Source of the DNA: Cloacibacterium rupense
GTDB taxonomy: Bacteria > Bacteroidota > Bacteroidia > Flavobacteriales > Weeksellaceae
DNA: 64,000 nt
NCBI RefSeq assembly: GCF_014645495.1
Contig: NZ_BMLV01000001.1
Span: 541,996-605,995 of the forward strand
Reading direction: 5' to 3'
Part shown: positions 1 to 8,024 of the stretch, piece after piece
Position numbering within the stretch: the first letter of the stretch is position 1
Layout: the number at the start of each line of letters is the position of its first letter
The notes under the pieces: generated by a model
The model's input: the letters and a program-made list of their open reading frames with translations, nothing else
Database searches by the model: none
Told to the model about the DNA's origin: nothing
Program-made: the position numbers and the translations under genes

Positions 1-1
1 A

Positions 2-178
2 GCAAAAACCAAAGGATTTGTAATCAATAGATTAAGCAGCGCCCAGATTGCTGCCATTCCAGCCGCTAACAGGGTCAAAGGAATGATGGTCTATGATACC
101 ACCAATAAATGCCTTAGCATCTATAACGGCACTTCATGGCAATGCTTCAGTACTCAAACCTGCCCAACAGTGAATTAA
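2..178 (+). CDS. C-terminal end of a surface/structural protein (partial)
   Basis: Only the last 58 codons and the TAA stop at 176-178 are in the window; the reading frame enters at base 2. The peptide contains the pattern AAIPAANRVKGMMVYDT followed by CLSIYNGTSWQCFS. This type of ending is common on secreted Bacteroidota proteins, where it follows the phrase 'AAIPxPxxGMMVYDTT' and precedes a Cys/Trp-rich end. The function cannot be read from the tail. It is followed directly by AT-rich tandem repeats, so no downstream partner can be assigned. Confidence 0.7.
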   Translation, partial: AKTKGFVINRLSSAQIAAIPAANRVKGMMVYDTTNKCLSIYNGTSWQCFSTQTCPTVN

Positions 179-182
179 TATA

Positions 183-240
183 ATTGATAAGTGATAAGTG
201 ATAATTGATAATTGATAATTGATTACTGATAATTGATAAT
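183..240. repeat. AT-rich short tandem repeat (GATAATT type)
   Basis: About 58 bp of imperfect 7-10 nt units of the kind TTGATAATTGATAA and TTGATAAGTGATAA. It lies just behind the stop of the preceding gene, in a stretch (179-471) without a gene that also holds a 95-bp dispersed repeat and a TTCTATC microsatellite. Confidence 0.7.
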
Positions 241-300
241 GAACACTTCCAATTACTTACCCTATAACCTTATAACTTATAACTTCCATCTCCCATCTCC

Positions 301-395
301 GCGTACTTTTCAGAATATCTCTAGATATTCCTTTGAGAAACTCAAAAACATAAAGCCTATCAAAAACTCTCTGTGAACTTTGTGTTTAAAAGCTC
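301..395 (+). repeat. 95-bp dispersed repeat, copy 1
   Basis: First of four near-identical direct copies (301, 1738, 1877, 2009); a diverged inverted copy lies at about 26816-26910. The unit contains two hairpins: GAATATCT/AGATATTC with a 2-nt loop, and TTTGAG/CTCAAA with a 3-nt loop. It ends in TGTGAACTTTGTGTTTAAAA. It is intergenic in every copy and is usually preceded by CCATCTCC-type microsatellite. Confidence 0.85.
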
Positions 396-470
396 TCCAT
401 CTTCTATCTTCTATCTTCTATCTTCTATCTTCTATCTTCCATCTCCTATCTTCCATCTTCCAACTTCCAA
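394..470. repeat. TTCTATC/TTCCATC microsatellite
   Basis: Runs of the 7-nt unit TTCTATC turning into TTCCATC, ending at the stop codon of the next minus-strand gene. The same pyrimidine-rich unit, or its complement, recurs near 1845, 2160, 26911, 34840 and 36610, always between genes. Confidence 0.75.
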
Positions 471-471
471 C

Positions 472-1581
472 CTAAATCTTAATATAAATCTTCTTCTTAT
501 CCAGAACATACCCTACCAACCAACAAATCAACATAAAAACTATAGAGAATAAAAACGAACCCAGATAATCTCCAAAAGGTTGAAACAGGTTCTCATAAAT
601 CCAAAGGTAAGAGGCTTTGCCAGCAATAGGAATTCTCCACATAATAGGAACCAGTAGTTCTGATAAAAGATAAATGGCCAAAGTATTTTTACCAAACACC
701 TCAAAGAAATATACCCCTTGAGATAAACGTAAAAAATCACTGTAATAAACCACCAATCCCAAAACTGAAGCAGACAAACCTACGGTAAGCAAAACATAAG
801 AACTGGTCCATAATTTTTTATTGATTTCAAAACCATAACCCCACAAAAAACCAACAGCTATCAATACAAAACCGAGCATAAAGATTTTTGCCAAACCTTC
901 ATACGTCTTCCCTTTTTCTTGAATCAGTTTCCCCACAAAATACCCTGCTATTACATTCACCAACGCAGGAAAAGTACTCAGAAAACCTTCTGGGTCAAAG
1001 GCAAAACCCTCACCATGATAGATATGCCCTTCGCTTAGTAGTTTCATATCCAAATCAATTACAGGATTTACTCTCATATCATAAGGCCCATAGAAATGGT
1101 ATATCAACGCATAAACTACCAAAATAAAGGCACTGATGTATAGCGATACTTTGGGCTTAAAATAATACAGCAACAAAGAAGCCATCCCATAACACAAGGC
1201 TATTCTTTGTAACACCCCAAAAACTCGGGTCTGCTCAAAAGGAAATGATTTGATATTGAATTGTTCATCTACATTAAAAAACGGAAACCAATACATTAAA
1301 TATCCCAAAAGAAAGATGATAAATGTTCTCTTAAAGATTTTGGTCAATACCTTAGAAGCGGGCATTTTTCTCCATTTATCCATTACAAAACTCATAGAAT
1401 TGCCCACCGCAAAAAGAAAAGCCGGAAACACCAAATCTGTTGGCGTAAAACCATTCCATTGGGCGTGCAACAACGGTGCATAAGTGGTGCCCCAACTCCC
1501 AGGAGTATTCACAATGATCATAAAACAAACCGTCATCCCACGGAAAACATCTAAAGCTAATGAACGATTACTTAGTTGCAT
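472..1581 (-). CDS. DUF5009 / heparan-alpha-glucosaminide N-acetyltransferase-like membrane protein
   Basis: A 369-residue polytopic inner-membrane protein with about ten hydrophobic segments. The N-terminus RSLALDVFRGMT, then MIIVNTPG and LVFPAFLFAVG, is the signature of the DUF5009/COG4299 family related to human lysosomal HGSNAT, which moves an acetyl group from cytosolic acetyl-CoA across a membrane to a terminal glucosamine. The acceptor in bacteria is not established. The next gene upstream on the same strand (2221..4401) is a GH89 alpha-N-acetylglucosaminidase, the enzyme that acts after HGSNAT in heparan sulfate breakdown, so the pairing supports a role in acetylated amino-sugar turnover. 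A 639-bp repeat tract separates the two, so co-transcription is uncertain. The start at the ATG at 1581 is the natural family start. Confidence 0.85.
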   Translation of the reverse strand: MQLSNRSLALDVFRGMTVCFMIIVNTPGSWGTTYAPLLHAQWNGFTPTDLVFPAFLFAVGNSMSFVMDKWRKMPASKVLTKIFKRTFIIFLLGYLMYWFPFFNVDEQFNIKSFPFEQTRVFGVLQRIALCYGMASLLLYYFKPKVSLYISAFILVVYALIYHFYGPYDMRVNPVIDLDMKLLSEGHIYHGEGFAFDPEGFLSTFPALVNVIAGYFVGKLIQEKGKTYEGLAKIFMLGFVLIAVGFLWGYGFEINKKLWTSSYVLLTVGLSASVLGLVVYYSDFLRLSQGVYFFEVFGKNTLAIYLLSELLVPIMWRIPIAGKASYLWIYENLFQPFGDYLGSFLFSIVFMLICWLVGYVLDKKKIYIKI

Positions 1582-1737
1582 ATATATCTTTTGTTTATAG
1601 TTTAATATTGTTTGATATGGTTTGAAATTGTTTGAGGTTGTTTGAGGTTGTTTGAAATACTAGCTAATCAAATGCATCAATCATCCTCCAGCTTATGGCT
1701 TATGGCTAATAGCTTTTTGCATCCATCTCCCATCTCC

Positions 1738-1832
1738 GCGTACTTTTCAGAATATCTCTAGATATTCCTTTGAGAAACTCAAAAACATAAAGCCTATCAA
1801 AAACTCTCTGTGAACTTTGTGTTTAAAAGCTC
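1738..1832 (+). repeat. 95-bp dispersed repeat, copy 2
   Basis: Matches copy 1 at 301-395 over its whole length by eye, including both small hairpins. Confidence 0.85.
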
Positions 1833-1876
1833 ACCAACTTCCATCTTCCATCTTCCATCTTCCATCTCCCATCTCC

Positions 1877-1971
1877 GAGTACTTTTCAGAATATCTCTAG
1901 ATATTCCTTTGAGAAACTCAAAAACATAAGGCCTATCAAAAACTCTCTGTGAACTTTGTGTTTAAAAGCTC
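1877..1971 (+). repeat. 95-bp dispersed repeat, copy 3
   Basis: Direct copy differing from copy 1 at two visible bases (GAGTAC for GCGTAC at the start; ATAAGGCC for ATAAAGCC). Confidence 0.85.
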
Positions 1972-2008
1972 TCCATCTTCCAACTTCCATCTCCCGTCTC
2001 CCATCTCC

Positions 2009-2103
2009 GCGTACTTTTCAGAATATCTCTAGATATTCCTTTGAGAAACTCAAAAACATAAAGCCTATCAAAAACGCTCTGTGAACTTTGTGTTTAAAAG
2101 CTC
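2009..2103 (+). repeat. 95-bp dispersed repeat, copy 4
   Basis: Direct copy differing from copy 1 at one visible base (ACGCTCTG for ACTCTCTG). The 37-nt gap to copy 3 consists of microsatellite. Confidence 0.85.
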
Positions 2104-2220
2104 TCTATCTACGATTTACGATTTTTGATTTACGATTTAACTTCTGACTTCTGACTTATAAATTCCAACTTCCATCTTCCAACTTCCATCTCCCATCTTC
2201 CATCTTCTAACTTCCTACTT

Positions 2221-4401
2221 CTACTGCCATTTCCCAAAATACTTATCATACAATTTCATACTCAATTCTAGGGTATTGCCTTTTGGTTTTGTAGGATAAG
2301 GATTCTGAGCTTCAGACCAACTCCATGCAAATTCATTGACTTTATTAATCATTTCCTTTTCGTCTAAGGTCTTGCCTTGTTCTACGGCATTGATGGCATC
2401 ATTGATGAATATCTTCCAACGTTCACCATAGAAATCCTTCATCAGTCCTGCAATGGAACGATTGGCGTAATCATTCAAATCTCTGCCTTTTTCTCCCCAA
2501 ACAGTAATGATTTTTCGAGCGTCTTTTTCGTAATAGTGCTTTTCCGAAGGAATGGTGGTCATGGCTTTGGCCTCTTCTATCCACGTGCCTAACAAATAGT
2601 TTTTATTACTTCCTAGAAGTTCATCAATATCATGAATCAGTTCTAGCATTTTTTGACCCTGAACCTTCATTTTTACCACATCTTTGGCATCATAAGCTTG
2701 GGTAAATTCATCTCTGTATTTCACGAAAATATTCCCTAGCACTTGCTTACCTACTACCGTAAGGTCGTCATTGTAGGTATCTGTGTTTCCTTTGGCCAAG
2801 ATGAGTAACCTCCAAGCTTTCGCCAAATCACTATTTTTATACTTAATACCCGGATTTACCGTCCAGTTGAAATATCCTCGCAATGATGGTTTAGAATTCG
2901 TTAAATCTCCCTTCCCTACATCAGAATAGTCTACATAAATCTTTTCAGAAATCAACTTCCACGCTGCTGCAGCATTCTCGTCAGATTTTCCTAATCTGGT
3001 TTTGGCATAGGTTTCTACAAAAGGTTTCATACTGCTGCCTTTGGTCCATGCCTTATCCAATACAAATTCGTACATCACGGGATTATTCCCAAAACCTTCT
3101 AAGGTAGCTCCCAATCCCCAAAAATTCTTACCTCCGTTTAGATAGGTATTTTCTATTTTTTCATCTGCATCTTTCAGATTACCATGCAATGTAGTATTAC
3201 CCCCAAAATTCCCTAGATAACTCCAAATGTAGGGTTGACCAAAGAAAGATTCGGTACGTTTCCAGACTTCTGTATTGTCACAGAAATAATCCAGTAAAAT
3301 CATCTTTCCTTGCGGTACCGCTTGCAAATAAGCTTTTATGCGCTCATTCGTCCATTTATCTTGCATAAAATAGAAAATCCAACCCATCTGCAACCATTCT
3401 GCCTTAGCATCTACCTTAGTTAGAGATTCATAAATATGTTTAGAGACATCTGCCAAATACTGAGGTTCCCAACTTGGCGGTGTTACCTCATTGAAAGGGT
3501 CTGTACCGTAGATATGGTCGGTACCAAATTCTTTGGTTTGTTCTTTCAGAAATGCTTCTTGAATTTGATTGAACAAAGGGTCGAAAGAATCTAAAAAATA
3601 ACTCTGGTATGGCGAACTGAAATTGCCCCATTCTCCTAGCGAAGTGATTTTAGCATTCGGAAATTTATTTTTAAGAGCTTTTGGCACGTGCCCAGCAAAC
3701 GCTGGCAATACGGGCTTCATATTCAGTGCTCTGGCCCTTTCTAGAATTTTCTTTTGAAGGTCTGCTTGTCCATCTATCCAAGACATCGGTAGAGGACCTT
3801 CCCAATGGTCTATATTCGCCATTCTATGCCAAGGCAGATAAGCTGGCCCTGTAAAGAACCCTCTGATTTCTTCGTCTGTTAACCCAAATTTTTTCCATAC
3901 ATTCAACCATACTTTTTCTTGTCCGGTAATTGCCAAAGGAAGGTTCACCCCGTTGAGTGCCATCCAATCGATGAAGCGTTCCCAGTCTCTCCATTTCCAC
4001 CAAGGCATGGTGTAGCCAAAAGTGCAGTAATTCAAGAAAAAACGATGCTGCACCCTAGCTTCATTGCTAATGGTTTCTGTAAACGTGGGCATTTCTTTAG
4101 GCAAGACAATCTGATTGTCAGCAAACCAAGACACCGAAGTATGACAATAGTTTTTAAGATAATAATGAAATCCTACCGCCATAGCATTGGCAGAGTTAGC
4201 GGTGATATGCAACTTACCGTCTTTGAATTGAAGTTGATACCTATCTTTTTGTTCTGAGTTAGATTCCTGATGGAAAACCACTCGCGAAGAAAACGCGGGG
4301 GCTATTCTTTGTACCAATGCTTCTGCAGCAGCTACATCTTTGTTCTTCGCAAAAAGTCCTAAGACGATGAATAGCAATAAAGAAGAAAACCACTTTTTCA
4401 T
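2221..4401 (-). CDS. GH89 alpha-N-acetylglucosaminidase (NAGLU-type)
   Basis: A 726-residue secreted enzyme that removes terminal alpha-linked N-acetylglucosamine. A signal peptide (MKKWFSSLLLFIVLGLFA) precedes the GH89 N-terminal domain (about 25-100), the catalytic TIM barrel (about 105-450) and the helical C-terminal domain. The predicted acid/base is E305 in DPFNE and the nucleophile is E435 in LEGFGNN; these align with human NAGLU E316 and E446. NYCTFGYTMPWW near 124 is also typical of the family. Length is as expected (human about 743). Its neighbour is a DUF5009 membrane protein of HGSNAT type. The substrate could be a host glycan or peptidoglycan-derived sugar; the sequence does not decide. 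Confidence 0.95.
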   Translation of the reverse strand: MKKWFSSLLLFIVLGLFAKNKDVAAAEALVQRIAPAFSSRVVFHQESNSEQKDRYQLQFKDGKLHITANSANAMAVGFHYYLKNYCHTSVSWFADNQIVLPKEMPTFTETISNEARVQHRFFLNYCTFGYTMPWWKWRDWERFIDWMALNGVNLPLAITGQEKVWLNVWKKFGLTDEEIRGFFTGPAYLPWHRMANIDHWEGPLPMSWIDGQADLQKKILERARALNMKPVLPAFAGHVPKALKNKFPNAKITSLGEWGNFSSPYQSYFLDSFDPLFNQIQEAFLKEQTKEFGTDHIYGTDPFNEVTPPSWEPQYLADVSKHIYESLTKVDAKAEWLQMGWIFYFMQDKWTNERIKAYLQAVPQGKMILLDYFCDNTEVWKRTESFFGQPYIWSYLGNFGGNTTLHGNLKDADEKIENTYLNGGKNFWGLGATLEGFGNNPVMYEFVLDKAWTKGSSMKPFVETYAKTRLGKSDENAAAAWKLISEKIYVDYSDVGKGDLTNSKPSLRGYFNWTVNPGIKYKNSDLAKAWRLLILAKGNTDTYNDDLTVVGKQVLGNIFVKYRDEFTQAYDAKDVVKMKVQGQKMLELIHDIDELLGSNKNYLLGTWIEEAKAMTTIPSEKHYYEKDARKIITVWGEKGRDLNDYANRSIAGLMKDFYGERWKIFINDAINAVEQGKTLDEKEMINKVNEFAWSWSEAQNPYPTKPKGNTLELSMKLYDKYFGKWQ

Positions 4402-4993
4402 TTGTCGATTTTTTAAAGGTCAAATAGAAACGCTTTCTCTTCTTGTACCTCTCTTTGCAGTAGCGATTTCATATTTCCTATTTTTAGAGGGATAAAGATA
4501 AGAAATTATAGTCTCAATTTGATACTTTAAAAGGTCTTTTGGTAGATGATATCCGGTCGTTGGTATAAATCCATAAATAATTTACCCATAATGCATTATC
4601 ATAATTCATTCAGATTGTTCATTAACAGTAAAATACACAAAGAGCGCAATTAAAATTTTCATTGAATTTGTTGTTAAGTAAAAATCATTTGATAACAAAC
4701 TTTTTGCTCCCTTTGCGTTTAATTTTTTATATAATGCACTAGAGTTTAAGTTATTAGTGTTGAGCTGAATTGCAATTAATTTAATAAAGCTCAAAAATAA
4801 GAGCGATTCAAAAAACTAATCAAATAAACAGTTGGCTTTTATATCATATCACAAAATAATACAATCTTCTTTTCCGAAATAAAAGCTGTCATGATTTTTA
4901 TCATTTTATGTTAATTCTAATATTTTTTATAAACATTTTATTTAACATAATCTATAAATTTATAAATTAATTATTCTAAAAATTAAATGAACT
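4402..4993. other. Gene-free intergenic stretch
   Basis: Very AT-rich. It separates the minus-strand GH89 gene from the plus-strand beta-propeller gene, so promoters for both are expected here, but no clear TAnnTTTG element with a -33 box was found. The 62-codon minus frame at 4606-4794 corresponds to an intergenic sequence containing CTTTGCGTTTAA-type text common between Flavobacteria genes and is not called. Confidence 0.6.
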
Positions 4994-6046
4994 ATGAAAA
5001 AATTCTTTACCTTCTTTACAGCTTTGCTATTGAGTAATGCTTTATTTTCCCAGTCTGTTGTTAATATTGGATCAGGCTTCGCATCTCCATATAATGTTTT
5101 AGTTGATAGCAATCAAAACATTATTGTTACCGATTTTGAAAATCTAAGAATATTGAAATTAGATACTAATGGTCAATTAATTACTAGTTATAGCGATAAT
5201 TCTTATAAACCTGTAGGGTTAGCTCTTGACAGCAATGATAATATGTATTTTACTTGTGTTAACCAACCTAGTGATAATATGATGCATGTAAAAAAACTGA
5301 ATGCTGATGGTACTGGTCTACAAACAATAGCTGATATTATTGGAGAGAATTATGGTCTTTGTATAGACTCTAACAATAAGCTATATGTGGCGGACCCTCT
5401 AAATAAATCTATCATAAAAATGGATTTAGATGGCACTAATGCAACTATATTAGGAAGCGGTAACATAGAGCCTATTTCTATTGTAACAGATAATAATGGA
5501 CATCTCTATTTTACAGAATTCACAACTGACAAAATTAGTAAAATAGATGTAGACGGTAATAATTTAACGGTTTTAGCCACTAACCTTAATGGTCCAGTGG
5601 GAATTAACTTAGATAACAATAACAATATCTATTTTACAGAAGCAAAATCAAATGAAATTAAAAAAATGGACATCAACGGAGGTAATATAACCACCTTAGC
5701 TACAGGAATGAACTTTCCTTTTGGAATAGACACAGATGCCAATGGTGTAACCTATGTTTCTAATATTGGTGATAATACCTTAAAAAAAATAACAATCAAC
5801 AACCTAAAAACCAACAATCTTGAAAAACCTTTATTTACCCTCTCACCCAACCCTGCCAAAGACCAGGTAACCTTTACTCGCCTCAATCAAAATACTGAAA
5901 TCAAAATTTATGACCTCACAGGAAAACTAATTTATAATACCCAAGTGAAAGGCAATACTTACACCCTAGACACGTCTTCTTTTAAAAATGGAGTTTACTT
6001 GGTGAAGGCCAATGAACAAACCTCAAAATTAATTATTTCTAAATAA
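4994..6046 (+). CDS. NHL/SMP-30-like beta-propeller protein with T9SS type A sorting domain
   Basis: 350 residues: signal peptide (1-19, ending LFSQ), then about six propeller repeats of roughly 42 residues. Each repeat carries a 'D.N.N.Y.T/V' strand and a 'I.K.D..G.N...L' strand, as in Virginiamycin B lyase/NHL-like propellers. The C-terminal 75 residues start at FTLSPNPAKD, contain IYDLTGKLIY and end FKNGVYLVKANEQTSKLIISK-like. This is the por secretion type A domain, which directs export by the type IX system and anchoring at the surface. No catalytic site is visible; binding or scaffolding is likely. It is transcribed alone, with an inverted repeat about 70 bp downstream. Confidence 0.88.
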   Translation: MKKFFTFFTALLLSNALFSQSVVNIGSGFASPYNVLVDSNQNIIVTDFENLRILKLDTNGQLITSYSDNSYKPVGLALDSNDNMYFTCVNQPSDNMMHVKKLNADGTGLQTIADIIGENYGLCIDSNNKLYVADPLNKSIIKMDLDGTNATILGSGNIEPISIVTDNNGHLYFTEFTTDKISKIDVDGNNLTVLATNLNGPVGINLDNNNNIYFTEAKSNEIKKMDINGGNITTLATGMNFPFGIDTDANGVTYVSNIGDNTLKKITINNLKTNNLEKPLFTLSPNPAKDQVTFTRLNQNTEIKIYDLTGKLIYNTQVKGNTYTLDTSSFKNGVYLVKANEQTSKLIISK

Positions 6047-6114
6047 TTTATGATTTAATGACATATGCATTCCTAAGTTTTAGAAATGCAAATACTCGAA
6101 TTGATATTAATTTT

Positions 6115-6167
6115 TTAAGCAATAGCTTATACAAACTCAGCTATGAAAATTAGAAGCTATTGCTTAA
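6115..6167. repeat. Perfect 14-bp inverted repeat near the RAYT gene
   Basis: Arms TTAAGCAATAGCTT (6115-6128) and AAGCTATTGCTTAA (6154-6167) around a 25-nt loop. It could end transcription of the plus-strand gene, but the T-tract after it is poor (TTATATAAC). It lies 38 bp from the 3' end of a REP-associated transposase gene. Confidence 0.75.
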
Positions 6168-6204
6168 TTATATAACAAATAACCATACCTCCATACTCTT
6201 TGGT

Positions 6205-6840
6205 TCATTTCTTTCTTTTTTTAGAAATCTGATGCTCCTCCCAACTTTTTGGGTTATTTTTAATGTATTCTGTTATTCTCCAAAAGGCGAGGTCGTTTCT
6301 TATGATATGTTCATAATAATTGCGTTGCCATAATCTCTTATTAAACGGTGGCCATCCCAATGATTTTACGCCCCGAATGTATTCTACGGTGGTTATGGAT
6401 TTGAACGCGCCTATTATATCACCAACCGTCACCGTTTTCGTCGTTGTCGTCGTCGTCGTCGTTGTCGGGGCAACCCCTTGTGGTTGCCCGTCAATATGGT
6501 CGACCACGAGGGTCGACCCTACGGTTTCGTTATCCAATTTTTCTGTATTTTTTATCGTCGTTGTTCCGACGATGATTTCTAAAATGGCATGGAAATGGTC
6601 GGGCATAATTACATATTCATGGCAATGAATATTGGGGAAACGTATTTTCAATTTCAACCATTCTGATTCTATCATTTGGCCAGCTTCATTCAATATCATT
6701 TCACCATTGATGATTTCCCCAAATAAATGGGCTCTGTCTTGACAACAAATGGTGATAAAATACCATCCTTCTTGGCTGTAATCATAACCTTGCAGTCGGA
6801 TAGAACGGCGCTGGTAGCCTTCTTTACGGTAATGGTACAT
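6205..6840 (-). CDS. REP-associated tyrosine transposase (RAYT, Y1/IS200-like)
   Basis: 211-residue single-strand transposase of the HUH/Y1 superfamily. YDYSQEGWYFITICCQ (19-34) opens the fold, MPDHFHAI (about 79-86) carries the His-x-His metal site, and the catalytic tyrosine lies in WQRNYYEHIIRN near the C-terminus. RAYTs are domesticated single-copy transposases linked to REP palindromes. Between the HUH motif and GDIIGAFKSIT sits a low-complexity insert of about 45 residues with nine threonines in a row. Its DNA contains a (GTC)n tract and two perfect palindromes. The gene stands alone on the minus strand. Confidence 0.93.
   Translation of the reverse strand: MYHYRKEGYQRRSIRLQGYDYSQEGWYFITICCQDRAHLFGEIINGEMILNEAGQMIESEWLKLKIRFPNIHCHEYVIMPDHFHAILEIIVGTTTIKNTEKLDNETVGSTLVVDHIDGQPQGVAPTTTTTTTTTKTVTVGDIIGAFKSITTVEYIRGVKSLGWPPFNKRLWQRNYYEHIIRNDLAFWRITEYIKNNPKSWEEHQISKKRKK
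6440..6518. repeat. GTC trinucleotide tract and two palindromes inside the RAYT gene
   Basis: A GTC/GTT triplet run (about 6440-6466, encoding polythreonine) is followed by palindrome 1, GGGCAACC (6468-6475) / GGTTGCCC (6482-6489) with a 6-nt loop. Palindrome 2 is GGTCGACC (6498-6505) / GGTCGACC (6511-6518) with a 5-nt loop. All are in frame with the coding sequence. Confidence 0.85.
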
Positions 6841-6888
6841 TAGTTTTATTTTGAACCTTAGGGTTCTATTGATTGGTTATTAATCTAA

Positions 6889-7098
6889 CTATTTCTTCTT
6901 TTTGTATTCTGTTTGGCAATGGGTACACCCCCATTCTGGACTGTCTTGGGTGATGCAACAACCGCCGATGATTAACTTTCCGTTTTCGTAGCGTTCCCAC
7001 GATTCTGGTGATGGCATTCCGTAGAGGATTTTCACCACGGTCTTTTTGCCACACTTTTGACATTTTATAGGTTTGCGAAGTACTTTTATGGGTTTCAT
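6889..7098 (-). CDS. Small zinc-ribbon protein
   Basis: 69 residues with IKCQKCGKK near the N-terminus (CxxC) and GGCCITQDSPEWGCTHCQ near the C-terminus (a CC pair, then CxxC). The phrase YGMPSPESWERYENGKLIIGG-like is shared by a widespread family of small putative zinc-binding proteins of unknown role. An overlapping frame (6866-7063) is a shadow. It is separate from the RAYT gene (gap of 48 bp) and from the next gene (44 bp). Confidence 0.85.
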   Translation of the reverse strand: MKPIKVLRKPIKCQKCGKKTVVKILYGMPSPESWERYENGKLIIGGCCITQDSPEWGCTHCQTEYKKKK

Positions 7099-7142
7099 TG
7101 GGTTATTGTTTTTTTGATGGTTTTATAAAAGTACAAAAAAAA

Positions 7143-7913
7143 TTATTCATAATAAATCTTTCGGGTAAACTCTGCATTGCGTATTTTTTTGTCCCCTGCT
7201 TTTTTGTATCGGATTTCTTTTGTCCAGTTTCCGTAGGGGTCGTACTTATACTCAAAAGAAAACATGAGGGAAGAAACCAAATCTCCATATTCATTAAATA
7301 CATTGTCATCAGTCGGTTTTTCGTAGTTCAAAGTGTTGTACAAACTAGAACTTACCAATTCATCTTTCGGTTTGTAGATATACGCAGCATACGTATTATT
7401 CGCATAATCATAAGTTGCTTTTTCGTATCCCAACTCTCCATTGTTAATAACCTGAAAGACCGGATTTCCTCTTTCATCATTTTCTATACTCACCACTTCT
7501 ATCAATTGGTTTTTGGCATTGTACTTTTCATATCTTATCAAAAAATGATGGTCGTCATAGATATAGTGTGTAGACGTTATTTCATTTCCAAAAAGAGGAA
7601 TCTTACGCGTGGTGGTACTTTTAACTTTTAAGGTATCCGCTTCATATTCATTGACCATTTTAAAGATTAATTCATCATCTTCATTATACCTTTCTTCTTG
7701 GGTTAATCTAAAATGAGCGTTTAGATAGGTGATTTCTTTTCTTTTTTCGGTATTGTTTACATTATAAAAAACGGTTTTAGATTCTATTTTTTTTATAGGC
7801 TTCTTTTTACCGATTTCATAGGCATCATTTATGTGCAGTGTGGTGTATATATTCTGTGCCTTGCCCTGAAAAGAGACAAAAATAATCAACAAGAGAGAGA
7901 ATAAGGTTCGCAT
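7143..7913 (-). CDS. Secreted protein with YD-repeat-like strands, unknown function
   Basis: 256 residues with a signal peptide (MRTLFSLLLIIFVSFQGKAQ). The mature part is rich in short strand phrases of the form 'Y.YD..G.' (YEYDxxGN-like; FEYKYDPYGNWTKEIRY at about 219-235). It resembles the RHS/YD-repeat-like hypothetical proteins common in Bacteroidota, but there is no toxin domain and no full RHS core. It is probably periplasmic or outer-membrane associated. A long plus-strand frame over the same bases is antisense shadow. Confidence 0.75.
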   Translation of the reverse strand: MRTLFSLLLIIFVSFQGKAQNIYTTLHINDAYEIGKKKPIKKIESKTVFYNVNNTEKRKEITYLNAHFRLTQEERYNEDDELIFKMVNEYEADTLKVKSTTTRKIPLFGNEITSTHYIYDDHHFLIRYEKYNAKNQLIEVVSIENDERGNPVFQVINNGELGYEKATYDYANNTYAAYIYKPKDELVSSSLYNTLNYEKPTDDNVFNEYGDLVSSLMFSFEYKYDPYGNWTKEIRYKKAGDKKIRNAEFTRKIYYE

Positions 7914-8024
7914 GGTTATTGGTTTTTGATGGGTATTATAATGATAATTTTGGCTAATAGAATAGCTAGTTATTCAAAATCTTATATTTATATGCTCTAA
8001 ATCCCATTATTAATATTAATTAAT

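Larger units (their letters stand above)
1582..2220. other. Gene-free repeat tract between the DUF5009 and GH89 genes
   Basis: Contains TTTGAGGTTG-type short repeats (1605-1655), three copies of the 95-bp dispersed repeat, and TTCCATC/CTTCCAAC microsatellite between and after them (1845-1875, 1975-2005, 2158-2220). No plausible reading frame was seen. Confidence 0.75.

Noticed and set aside
4606-4794. 62-codon minus-strand frame
   Set aside because: Composition and text (CTTTGCGTTTAA, CACAAAGAGCGC) are those of common Flavobacteria intergenic sequence; no signal, motif or plausible start context.
7098-7631. 177-codon plus-strand frame
   Set aside because: Lies antisense to the secreted protein gene at 7143-7913, which has a signal peptide and family-like strands; the plus translation is Phe/Val/Ile-rich shadow.
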